NCBI RefSeq assembly: GCF_026672255.1
Contig: NZ_JAPOHA010000001.1
Span: 62,001 to 126,000 of the forward strand
DNA: 64,000 nt
Reading direction: 5' to 3'
DNA from: Caproiciproducens galactitolivorans
GTDB lineage: Bacteria > Bacillota > Clostridia > Oscillospirales > Acutalibacteraceae
Shown: one piece after another, positions 17,780 through 25,637 of the stretch
Numbering within the stretch: position 1 is the first letter of the stretch
How the letters are laid out: each line of letters begins with the position of its first letter
Notes under the pieces: model-generated
Told to the model about the DNA's origin: nothing
Database searches by the model: none
The model's input: only the letters and a program-made list of their open reading frames with translations
Translations under genes and position numbers: made by a program

Positions 17780-18556
17780 ATGAGTAATATTTTCGGCTAT
17801 CCCGCGTTCGACGAAGACGGCGTGAAGGAGCTTACACGTACAAAAGGCCTTTATGCCGATATGCTGATGAATATAACGGTGTTTCATCTGGAAGAAGGAA
17901 AAACGCTTTCTTTTTCCTTTCCTGCGGAAGAAATGGCGCTGCTGCTCATTCAGGGCGGAATAAAAATCAGTTGGCAGGGAAAGGGCGTTACCGCTGAACG
18001 GGATGATTTTATCAAACAGGGGACAACCTGTCTGCATGTTTGCAAAAATGTTCCCGTTACCGTTACCGCAGTGAAAGAAAGCGAAATCCTGGTGCAGTCC
18101 ACGGAAAATGATAAAACGTTCGACAGCATCCTTTACACGCCCGAAAACTGCGGGGAAGAAACCTTCGGGCAGAACCAGTTCGAAGGAAAAGCGCAGCGCA
18201 CGGTCCGCACGTTTTTTGATTACCACACCGCCCCGTATTCCAATATGGTCATGGGCGAAATCCTTGTTCCGCAGGGCGGCTGGTCGAGTTACCCGCCGCA
18301 TCATCACCCCCAGCCGGAAGTCTATTATTACCGCTTCCAGAAGCCGCAGGGGTTCGGCGCCTGCTTTATCGGCGATGAGGTAAACAAGATTAAAGACGGA
18401 AGCTTCTGTGCAATTCCCGGAGGGAAAACACATCCCCAGGTAAACGCGCCCGGTTATCCGATGTACTACGTATGGATGATCCGCCATTTTGATGGAAATC
18501 CGTGGACGGACCGCATTTTTGACCCGGCGCATGCATGGCTTTTGGATGAAGCCTGA
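17780..18556 (+). CDS. iolB: 5-deoxy-glucuronate isomerase
   Basis: A 258-residue bicupin of the IolB/KduI family that converts 5-deoxy-glucuronate to 2-deoxy-5-keto-gluconate. The second cupin carries the metal-binding cluster PPHHHPQPEVYYY near residue 173, and the later GGKTHPQVNAPGYPMYYVW supplies the last ligand. It is last in the inositol operon, separated from iolG by a structured 86-base spacer with a GAGGGT ribosome site. Confidence 0.92.
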   Translation: MSNIFGYPAFDEDGVKELTRTKGLYADMLMNITVFHLEEGKTLSFSFPAEEMALLLIQGGIKISWQGKGVTAERDDFIKQGTTCLHVCKNVPVTVTAVKESEILVQSTENDKTFDSILYTPENCGEETFGQNQFEGKAQRTVRTFFDYHTAPYSNMVMGEILVPQGGWSSYPPHHHPQPEVYYYRFQKPQGFGACFIGDEVNKIKDGSFCAIPGGKTHPQVNAPGYPMYYVWMIRHFDGNPWTDRIFDPAHAWLLDEA

Positions 18557-18582
18557 GAAACGGTTCCTACTGAATGAAAAAA

Positions 18583-18620
18583 AGGGCATCGGTATTTTTT
18601 CGATAAAATGCGGATGCCCT
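18583..18620. terminator. Hairpin downstream of iolB
   Basis: AGGGCATC (18583-18590) pairs with GATGCCCT (18613-18620) around a 22-base loop. The A run lies before it on the plus strand, so a U tract exists only on the minus strand. It may still mark the end of the iol message, but it has no plus-strand U tract. Confidence 0.45.
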
Positions 18621-18665
18621 ACATAAAACCAATTCAAAAAAACATACTAAATACATGGAAAACAC

Positions 18666-18737
18666 TTGAAATAAAGCATTTAGCATGGTATGATAATACC
18701 GTCAAATGATTGTTATTATTTTAACGAACAAATAACA
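18666..18737 (+). promoter_or_regulatory. Promoter and candidate operator of the alcohol dehydrogenase gene
   Basis: A -35 TTGAAA (18666-18671), a 17-bp spacer and a -10 TATGAT (18689-18694). An inverted repeat TGTTATT (18711-18717) and AATAACA (18731-18737) lies just past the start site, in an operator position. The gene is therefore probably controlled separately from the iol operon. Confidence 0.65.
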
Positions 18738-18763
18738 TAAGAAATTTCTAGGAGGAATCAAAA

Positions 18764-19933
18764 ATGGCACGTTTTACTTTACCAAGGGACATTTATTTTG
18801 GGCCGAATGCGATCAGTGAGCTGAAAAACTTAAAGGGTTATAAGAAGGCCTTCATTGTCACCGGCGGTCATTCGATGAGGAAAACCGGATTTTTGCAGAA
18901 ACTGGAAGACGTATTGAAGGATGCGGGTTTACAGACTTATATATATGACGGGGTAGAGCCGGATCCGTCCATTGAAAGAGTATACGACGGCGCCAAAGCC
19001 ATGCGCGAATTCCAGCCGGACGTCATTGTTGCGATCGGCGGCGGTTCTCCGATGGATGCGGCGAAAGCCATGTGGGTTTTCTATGAATATCCGGAAAAGA
19101 CCTTTGAAGATATCAAGAATCCTTTCACAATGCCCAAACTGAGAAAGAAAGCCATCTTTGTCGGGATTCCTTCCACCAGCGGCACGGCTTCCGAAGTGAC
19201 CGCGTTCTCCGTTATCACGGACTATTCCACCGACATTAAATATCCGCTCGCCGACTTCGAAATCACCCCGGATATTGCGGTTCTGGATTCCGATATCCCC
19301 ATGACGATGCCCAAAACGCTGACGGCGCACACAGGCATGGACGCTTTGACCCATGCGATTGAAGCGTATGTCGCTTCCGCGCGCTCCGATTTTTCCGACG
19401 CGCTGGCGCTGAAAGCGATTTCCAATATATACGACAGCATTCTTGATTCCTACAACGGCGACGCGCAGGCGCGCGGCAAAATGCATATTGCACAGTGCCT
19501 TGCCGGTATGGCGTTCTCGAATGCCCTGCTCGGAATTGCGCACAGCCTTGCGCACAAGACCGGCGCGGTGTTCCATATTCCGCACGGCTGCTGCAACGCG
19601 ATTCTCCTGCCTAGCGTTATCCAGTACAATTCGAGAGTCTGCATGGAAAGATATGCGCAGATCGCCAGAGAAATCGGCCTTCCGGGCGTAACAGACAAGC
19701 AGCTTACAAACGCGCTTGTGGATTCTGTCCGCGAATTGAACAGGAAGCTCAATATCGCTCAGACCTACAAGGACAACGGCGTAAAAGAAGAGGATTTCAA
19801 GGCACACTGCCAGGCCATTGCGGAGAACGCTGTGGGCGATCCCTGCACCGGTTCCAACCCGAGAGAAACAAACGCGGAGAATATGCTGAAGGTTCTTACC
19901 TGCGCCTATTACGGCGAAGACGTCAACTTCTGA
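18764..19933 (+). CDS. Iron-containing alcohol dehydrogenase
   Basis: A 389-residue group III alcohol dehydrogenase. The GGGSPMDAAKAMW nucleotide-binding segment is near residue 92. The iron ligands fit Asp193, His197, His260 and His274 (the last in HIPHGCCN). It reduces an aldehyde to an alcohol with NAD(P)H; substrates in the family include ethanol, butanol, 1,3-propanediol and lactaldehyde. Lying just after the inositol operon it could regenerate NAD+ or reduce malonate semialdehyde, but it has its own promoter and terminator. GGAGG precedes the ATG. Confidence 0.9.
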   Translation: MARFTLPRDIYFGPNAISELKNLKGYKKAFIVTGGHSMRKTGFLQKLEDVLKDAGLQTYIYDGVEPDPSIERVYDGAKAMREFQPDVIVAIGGGSPMDAAKAMWVFYEYPEKTFEDIKNPFTMPKLRKKAIFVGIPSTSGTASEVTAFSVITDYSTDIKYPLADFEITPDIAVLDSDIPMTMPKTLTAHTGMDALTHAIEAYVASARSDFSDALALKAISNIYDSILDSYNGDAQARGKMHIAQCLAGMAFSNALLGIAHSLAHKTGAVFHIPHGCCNAILLPSVIQYNSRVCMERYAQIAREIGLPGVTDKQLTNALVDSVRELNRKLNIAQTYKDNGVKEEDFKAHCQAIAENAVGDPCTGSNPRETNAENMLKVLTCAYYGEDVNF

Positions 19934-19968
19934 TTTATTTGATTCATACCGTCTATCATAGTAATTGC

Positions 19969-19998
19969 GAAGCGCCCGGCTTATGCCGGGCGCTTCTT
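19969..19998 (+). terminator. Terminator after the alcohol dehydrogenase gene
   Basis: A 12-bp perfect stem GAAGCGCCCGGC (19969-19980) and GCCGGGCGCTTC (19985-19996) with loop TTAT. The T tract is short, but the stem is very stable. Confidence 0.75.
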
Positions 19999-20132
19999 CG
20001 TCTGTAATAAGGTAAAATAACAGGCGAAAGAAAAGGAAAAGAACGGGGCAGGTTCTATTTGGAACTTCGGGAACGATGTGCAAGGGGTATCCCGTATTCA
20101 CAGGACGCCCGATCATACACTGGAAATTTTTC

Positions 20133-20192
20133 TTGACTTTTAAAAAGAATTGGACTAAAATACTTAATCAGTTAACTTTTAACCGGCTAAGT
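20133..20192 (+). promoter_or_regulatory. Promoter and MarR-type operator of the exporter operon
   Basis: A -35 TTGACT (20133-20138), a 17-bp spacer and a -10 TAAAAT (20156-20161). It is followed at once by a 31-bp inverted repeat (20162-20192) with 14-base arms, ACTTA..C.GTTAA against TTAAC.G..TAAGT, 11 of 14 pairs matching. The position over the start site and the size suit autorepression by the MarR protein encoded next. Confidence 0.8.
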
Positions 20193-20210
20193 AATAAAGG
20201 GGGGATTTCA

Positions 20211-20726
20211 GTGAATACCGACATACGCAGAATCGTCGGCCTGTTGGGGCAGATTCATATTCTTCACCGGATATACGTTCACCGTGCGCTTTTGGCAACG
20301 GATATTTATTTCGGGCAGTTTCCGATTTTGGAATATGTTGAAAAGCACGACAAATGCACGCAGCGGGAGTTGGCGGATACGCTTCAGGTTTCCGCGCCTT
20401 CCATAGCGACTTCCATCAAACGCATGCAGAAAACCGGGCTGCTCGAAAAGGAATGCGATGAGAAGGATTTGCGGTGCACCCGTATTTCCATTACCGAAAA
20501 AGGCAGGGATCAAATGCTTCAATGCCGCAGGGCATTTGATGCGATTGATAAGCAGATGTTCGAAGGCTTTTCAAAGGAAGAGACGGCTGTGTTCAAAGAG
20601 TACCTGAGCCGTGTCATATCGAATTTGACAACCGATGAATTCAAGGGAAAAACGATGTTTTCCCTTATTGAGACAATGACGAATGAAAAGCATGTACAGC
20701 GGCAGGGAAAGGAGGAGTCGATTTGA
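20211..20726 (+). CDS. MarR family transcriptional regulator
   Basis: A 171-residue winged-helix regulator. The recognition region TQRELADTLQVSAPSIATSIKRM is near residues 54-76 and the wing CDEKDLRCTRISITEKG follows near 88. The start is GTG 20211 behind AAAGGGGGGA; an upstream in-frame ATG at 20076 would run through the promoter. It probably represses itself and the two ABC exporter genes, with which it overlaps, and responds to an unknown small compound that the exporter removes. Confidence 0.9.
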   Translation: MNTDIRRIVGLLGQIHILHRIYVHRALLATDIYFGQFPILEYVEKHDKCTQRELADTLQVSAPSIATSIKRMQKTGLLEKECDEKDLRCTRISITEKGRDQMLQCRRAFDAIDKQMFEGFSKEETAVFKEYLSRVISNLTTDEFKGKTMFSLIETMTNEKHVQRQGKEESI

Positions 20727-22453
20727 TAAAGCAGCTTGCTCCCTTTGCCCGCAAATACTGGTGGGCGATGGTCATTGCTCCGGTGACCATTCTTTGCGAA
20801 GTATTGATTGAAATCCGAATCCCGGTATTGATGGCCGCGATTGTGGATAAAGGAATCCCCAGCAGGGACATTTCTTACGTAACGCGGACCGGCGGCATTA
20901 TGGTCATGATGGCGCTGTTTTCCCTTCTGATGGGAACTGTTTCCGCGCGCTTTTCGTCGGTTGCCAGTATGGGCTTCGGCAGCGAAATCCGCGCGGGACT
21001 GTTCAGAAAGGTGCAGGAGTATTCCTTTTCGAATGTGGATAAATTCAGCACGGCGTCGCTGGTTACCAGGCTGACGACGGACGTCAGCAATGTGCAGATG
21101 GCGTTTATGATGCTGATCCGCATTGCGGTTCGCGCCCCGATCATGCTCGTAGGCGCCACGGTGATGGCTTATTATATCAATTCCAGGCTGGTAACCATCT
21201 TTTTGGTGGCGATACCCGTGCTTGCGCTGATGCTGTTTACCATCGGAATCACCACCTTCCCGAAGTTTCAGGCGATGCTGCGGAAATACGACGCCATGAA
21301 CGCCTCGGTTCAGGAAAATCTGATTTCCATCCGGGTGGTAAAAGCCTTTGTACGTTCCGCACATGAAAAGAAGAAATTTAAAAATGCAAACGACGACCTG
21401 ATGGCCGCTTCCATTAAAGCGGAGCGGATTCTCCAGCTGAATATGCCCGTCATGCTTCTTACGATGTATTCCTGCATTGTGGCGATCATGTGGTTCGGCG
21501 GCAACATGATCATCGTCGGCGGGATGAAGACCGGCGAGCTGATCGGCTTTATCAGCTATGTTACCCAGATTCTGATTCAGCTGATGCTTCTCTCCATGGT
21601 GTTTATACAGGTGATCATATCCCGGGCTTCCGCCAGCCGTATCGTGGAAGTGCTCAACGAAAAAATTGATATTACGGACGACGGGGCAAAGGAGGAAACG
21701 AAAGTGCGGGACGGCTCCGTGCGGTTCGAGGATGTTTCGTTCCGCTACAACCGGGATGCGCAGGACAATATCCTGAAACATATCAATCTGAATATCCAAT
21801 CGGGGGAGACGATCGGAATTATCGGCGCGACGGGCAGCGCGAAAAGCACGCTTGTCCAGTTGATTCCGCGTTTGTACGACGTGACCGAAGGCCGTGTTCT
21901 GGTCGGCGGCCGGGATGTTCGGGACTATAAAATCAAAGAGCTCCGCGACGCGGTCAGCATGGTGCTGCAAAAGAACGTGCTGTTTTCCGGTACGATTAAA
22001 GAAAATCTGAAATGGGGCAATGAAAACGCAACGGACGACCAGATCACGGAAGCGTGCAAAGCGGCGCAGGCGCATGACTTTGTCATGAGCTTCCCGGACG
22101 GTTACGATACCGATCTGGGGCAGGGCGGCGTCAATGTGTCCGGCGGCCAGAAACAGCGCCTCTGCATTGCGCGCGCGCTGCTCAAGAATCCGAAAATCCT
22201 GATTCTGGACGACAGCACCAGCGCGGTGGATACCGCTACAGACGCGAAAATCCGCGCTTATTTTCGGGAAAACCGGAAGGATATCACCACGATCGTGATC
22301 GCCCAGCGCATTACTTCGGTTTGTGATTCCGACCGGATTGTGGTCATGAACGAGGGCGAAATCAGCGCGGTCGGAACCCATGAGGAACTTTTGCAGACAA
22401 GCGAAATTTACCGCGAAGTATACGAATCCCAACAGAAAGGAGTTGCTGACTGA
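20723..22453 (+). CDS. ABC exporter half-transporter with degenerate ATP site
   Basis: A 576-residue fused membrane and ATPase subunit. About six membrane segments fill the first 310 residues. The ATPase has Walker A GATGSAKST and signature VSGGQKQ, but Walker B ends ILDDSTS (catalytic Glu replaced by Asp) and the switch histidine is Gln (IAQRI). This is the pattern of the inactive-site partner in heterodimeric exporters such as BmrC/BmrD or TM287/288. The TTG start at 20723 overlaps the marR stop and has GGAGG upstream. It pairs with the following gene. Confidence 0.9.
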   Translation: MIKQLAPFARKYWWAMVIAPVTILCEVLIEIRIPVLMAAIVDKGIPSRDISYVTRTGGIMVMMALFSLLMGTVSARFSSVASMGFGSEIRAGLFRKVQEYSFSNVDKFSTASLVTRLTTDVSNVQMAFMMLIRIAVRAPIMLVGATVMAYYINSRLVTIFLVAIPVLALMLFTIGITTFPKFQAMLRKYDAMNASVQENLISIRVVKAFVRSAHEKKKFKNANDDLMAASIKAERILQLNMPVMLLTMYSCIVAIMWFGGNMIIVGGMKTGELIGFISYVTQILIQLMLLSMVFIQVIISRASASRIVEVLNEKIDITDDGAKEETKVRDGSVRFEDVSFRYNRDAQDNILKHINLNIQSGETIGIIGATGSAKSTLVQLIPRLYDVTEGRVLVGGRDVRDYKIKELRDAVSMVLQKNVLFSGTIKENLKWGNENATDDQITEACKAAQAHDFVMSFPDGYDTDLGQGGVNVSGGQKQRLCIARALLKNPKILILDDSTSAVDTATDAKIRAYFRENRKDITTIVIAQRITSVCDSDRIVVMNEGEISAVGTHEELLQTSEIYREVYESQQKGVAD

Positions 22454-24345
22454 TGCCGGGACCGGGAAGACCGAGGACGGGTGCAAAGCCGAAAAGCATC
22501 CGGAAAACCTTATCCAGAATAATGGGCTATATTTTCCGTCAGAAGACAAGGTTTATTCTCATTATTCTTTTTGTTTTTATCGGCTCCTGTGCGAATGTTG
22601 CAGGCACGTATTTTATAAAACCGCTGATCAATGGCTGCATTGTGCCGCTGATCGGCAAACCTGTTACAGCGCAGGCTCTTCTGCCGTTTCTGAAAATGAT
22701 TTTGCTGATGGGCGGAATTTATCTCATTGGCGTACTGGCAACCTTTCTGTACACACAGCTTATGATAAAAGTGGCAAACGGAACGCTGAACGCCGTACGA
22801 ACCGATTTATTCAACCGGCTTCAGGATCTTCCGATCAGCTATTTTGACACGCATACGCACGGGGAGCTGATGAGCCGCTTCACCAGCGACGTCGATACCC
22901 TGCGCGAAGCGATTTCCATGGGCGTAACGCAGCTTTTGTCCTCCGCGATAACCGTGGTGGGAACCTTTGTGATCATGCTCGTTCTCAGCCCGATTCTGAC
23001 GGTGCTGATTGTGCTGATGCTCGTGGTTATGATGCTGATTATTAAGAAAATCGGCGGAAATTCCGCCGCGTATTTCAAAAAGCAGCAAAAGGCGATCGGT
23101 GCGGCAAACGGATATATCGAAGAATTAATCGAAGGCCAGAAGGTTGTCAAGGTTTTCAGCCATGAAGACGAAGTCAAAAAAGAATTCGGCGTGCTGAACA
23201 ACAATCTGCGTCAGGCCGCAACCAACGCGAACTTTTACGCCAATGTTCTGATGCCGATTATGGGGAACCTTACGTATGTCAATTACGCGATGACGGCGAC
23301 CGCCGGCGCGGCGCTTGTCATTACCGGAAGGATGGATATCGGTTCCATCGCGTCTTTTTTGCAGTACACAAGGACTTTCTCCCAGCCGATTACGCAGATT
23401 TCACAGCAGTTCAACGTGATTCTGGCGGCTCTTGCCGGTGCGGAGCGCATTTTCGAAGTGATCGATGCCGAACCGGAAACAGATGAAGGGTATGTAACGC
23501 TCGTGAATGCGAAAACGGACGCGGACGGGAGTTTAACGGAAACGTCGGAACGCACCGGCCTGTGGGCGTGGAAGCATCCGCACGGCGACGGAACCACAAC
23601 GTATACGCAGCTCAACGGCGACGTCCGCTTCAACGATGTAACTTTCAGCTACGACGATAAGAAAACCGTTCTGCACGATGTATCGCTTTACGCGAAGCCG
23701 GGGCAGGAAATTGCTTTCGTCGGTTCCACCGGAGCGGGAAAAACAACGATTACCAACCTGATTAACCGCTTTTATGACGTGAACGAGGGCAAAATTACGT
23801 ACGACGGCATCAATATTAAAAAGATCAAGAAAGACGATCTGCGCCGTTCGCTTGCCATGGTTTTGCAGGATACCCACCTGTTCACCGGAACCGTGAGGGA
23901 AAACATTCGTTACGGCAAACTGGATGCCACCGATGAAGAGGTGATTGCGGCGGCAAAGCTGGCAAACGCCGATTACTTCATCCGGCACCTGCCGCAGGGC
24001 TACGACACGATGCTGACCGGCGACGGCTCGAACCTGAGCCAGGGACAGCGCCAGCTTCTCGCAATTGCCCGCGCGGCGGTTGCCAATCCCCCGGTTCTGA
24101 TTCTGGATGAAGCGACAAGCTCAATCGATACCCGAACCGAAGCCCTGATTGAAAAGGGAATGGATAAACTGATGAACGGGCGCACGGTATTCGTAATCGC
24201 GCACCGGTTGTCCACCGTTCATAACGCGGACGCGATCATGGTTTTGGAAAACGGCGAAATCATTGAACGCGGCAGCCATGGCGACCTGATTCAGGAACAC
24301 GGAAAATACTATCAGCTTTATACCGGACAATTTGAATTGGATTAA
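22453..24345 (+). CDS. ABC exporter half-transporter with intact ATP site
   Basis: A 630-residue partner of the preceding subunit; the start overlaps its stop by one base. It has six membrane segments, an approximately 45-residue insertion before the ATPase domain (around residues 340-390), then Walker A GSTGAGKTT, signature LSQGQRQ, Walker B ILDEATSSID and switch IAHRLS, all catalytically complete. Together the two subunits probably export drugs or other hydrophobic compounds; the substrate is unknown. A bidirectional terminator follows. Confidence 0.9.
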   Translation: MPGPGRPRTGAKPKSIRKTLSRIMGYIFRQKTRFILIILFVFIGSCANVAGTYFIKPLINGCIVPLIGKPVTAQALLPFLKMILLMGGIYLIGVLATFLYTQLMIKVANGTLNAVRTDLFNRLQDLPISYFDTHTHGELMSRFTSDVDTLREAISMGVTQLLSSAITVVGTFVIMLVLSPILTVLIVLMLVVMMLIIKKIGGNSAAYFKKQQKAIGAANGYIEELIEGQKVVKVFSHEDEVKKEFGVLNNNLRQAATNANFYANVLMPIMGNLTYVNYAMTATAGAALVITGRMDIGSIASFLQYTRTFSQPITQISQQFNVILAALAGAERIFEVIDAEPETDEGYVTLVNAKTDADGSLTETSERTGLWAWKHPHGDGTTTYTQLNGDVRFNDVTFSYDDKKTVLHDVSLYAKPGQEIAFVGSTGAGKTTITNLINRFYDVNEGKITYDGINIKKIKKDDLRRSLAMVLQDTHLFTGTVRENIRYGKLDATDEEVIAAAKLANADYFIRHLPQGYDTMLTGDGSNLSQGQRQLLAIARAAVANPPVLILDEATSSIDTRTEALIEKGMDKLMNGRTVFVIAHRLSTVHNADAIMVLENGEIIERGSHGDLIQEHGKYYQLYTGQFELD

Positions 24346-24366
24346 ATAAATTTCCGTATAAAAACG

Positions 24367-24399
24367 GGCCCGCTGCGGTATCCATTACCACAGCGGGCC
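24367..24399. terminator. Bidirectional terminator between exporter and EamA genes
   Basis: GGCCCGCTGCGGTA (24367-24380) pairs with TACCACAGCGGGCC (24386-24399) with one bulge. A TATTTT run lies downstream on the plus strand and a U run (complement of AAAA at 24361-24364) on the minus strand. Confidence 0.8.
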
Positions 24400-24426
24400 T
24401 GTCCTGTATTTTCCTAATTTATATAT

Positions 24427-25446
24427 TTAAGGTTTTATAACGGTTTCGTCGGTTTCCGCCTCAAATTCGCTTTCGATTTCCTTCATATCTTCCGAAAGGC
24501 TCTTGCGTTCTCCGTTTGCCTTTTGCAGGCGGATACCGGGTATGAAAGAGATAAAGGAGCCGATAATAATCAGAAGGATGCCGATTGCCATTTGCAGGGT
24601 GATGGGTTCGTTCAGTACGAAAAAGGCAAAAATCGGCGCGAGAACCGGCTTGATGTAGAAAACAAGGGAAGCGGTTGCGGCGGAAGTTTCCTCCATTGCG
24701 CGGAAATAAAAGGTATATCCCAGCCCCGTAACGAAAATTCCGACGTAAATCAGCCCCGGAATGGAAGAAAGCTGGATTCCGGACAGAACCGGAACGTTCA
24801 CAAACATCGGAAATCCCGCGCCGGTGAACCAGTTTGCTACGGCTGAAAGATGCGTAACCGCAATGAAAAGAAGCATTTCGGCGCATCCGAACAGAAAGCT
24901 GAAGCAGGTAAGAGTGATGCCGCCGTACCGGTCGCTCTTTGTACGGCCGATCACGTTGTATAAGGCGAAGGTGATGGCCGCGCCGATGGAAAATACAATT
25001 CCCGCCGCGTTTCCGGAGAGATGGGCGGGATTAATGATGACAAGCATGCCGGCGACGCTCACAAGAATCGAAAGAATGGTATGGCGGTATATTTTTTCAG
25101 CAAGCAGCAGGTAAGCAAACAGGACAACGAAAACCGAGTTGCAGCTGAACAGAACAGCAACGACAGATGCCTTGGCGTACACAATCCCCAGCTGATACAG
25201 GATCATGCTGACAAAAACGCAGATGAATCCGGTTAAGGAAAAGAATTTCCAGTCACGGATGTGGAAGGAAATCTGCCTTTTGCGGATTTCACGGATTGCC
25301 AGCGGCAGCAGAACCAGCGCGCCGATCAGGAACCTTAAAAAGGTAAGCTGGATGGGGTTGTACGATCCTGCGGAGATTTTTAAGGCAATTTCCATGGAAC
25401 TGAAAAAGAAAGTTGCCAGAATGATGTAAAGATAGCCTTTTTTCAA
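24427..25446 (-). CDS. EamA/DMT family transporter
   Basis: A 339-residue membrane protein with about ten hydrophobic segments in two EamA repeats (RFLIGALVLLPLA near residue 40; SLVFYIKPVLAPIFAFFVLNEP near 260) and an acidic cytoplasmic tail of about 35 residues. The family exports metabolites such as amino acids; the substrate is not visible. The start is TTG 25446, preceded by AGGAGG at suitable spacing. Upstream, TTGCCG and TATATT 16 bp apart may be the promoter. Confidence 0.83.
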   Translation of the reverse strand: MKKGYLYIILATFFFSSMEIALKISAGSYNPIQLTFLRFLIGALVLLPLAIREIRKRQISFHIRDWKFFSLTGFICVFVSMILYQLGIVYAKASVVAVLFSCNSVFVVLFAYLLLAEKIYRHTILSILVSVAGMLVIINPAHLSGNAAGIVFSIGAAITFALYNVIGRTKSDRYGGITLTCFSFLFGCAEMLLFIAVTHLSAVANWFTGAGFPMFVNVPVLSGIQLSSIPGLIYVGIFVTGLGYTFYFRAMEETSAATASLVFYIKPVLAPIFAFFVLNEPITLQMAIGILLIIIGSFISFIPGIRLQKANGERKSLSEDMKEIESEFEAETDETVIKP

Positions 25447-25575
25447 AAAATAGTCCTCCTAACTTAGTAACCAATATATAAGTTTATCACAAAACGGCAA
25501 TTATGCAACGCGCGCAGGCGTATGAAAACGACGAAGTATCGGAACCGTTTTTAAAATATTTTAGGTAATTTCCAG

Positions 25576-25626
25576 TTGACAAAACACGAAATCCGGTTTA
25601 TATTGATGATACACCCCACAGGGGTG
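25576..25626 (+). promoter_or_regulatory. copA promoter with CsoR-type operator
   Basis: A -35 TTGACA (25576-25581), a 17-bp spacer and a -10 TATATT (25599-25604). CACCCC-ACA-GGGGTG (25612-25626) is a GC-rich palindrome like known CsoR operators and overlaps the approach to the ribosome site. The CsoR gene at the end of the operon is the obvious regulator. Confidence 0.82.
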
Positions 25627-25637
25627 GGAGGTATGAA

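Noticed and set aside
18929-20116. A 395-residue open frame on the minus strand
   Set aside because: Antisense to the iron alcohol dehydrogenase gene, running through its terminator; no ribosome site or domain.
20519-22549. A 676-residue open frame on the minus strand
   Set aside because: It lies wholly opposite the marR and ABC exporter genes, is rich in His/Arg as antisense frames of such genes are, and has no ribosome site or recognisable domain.
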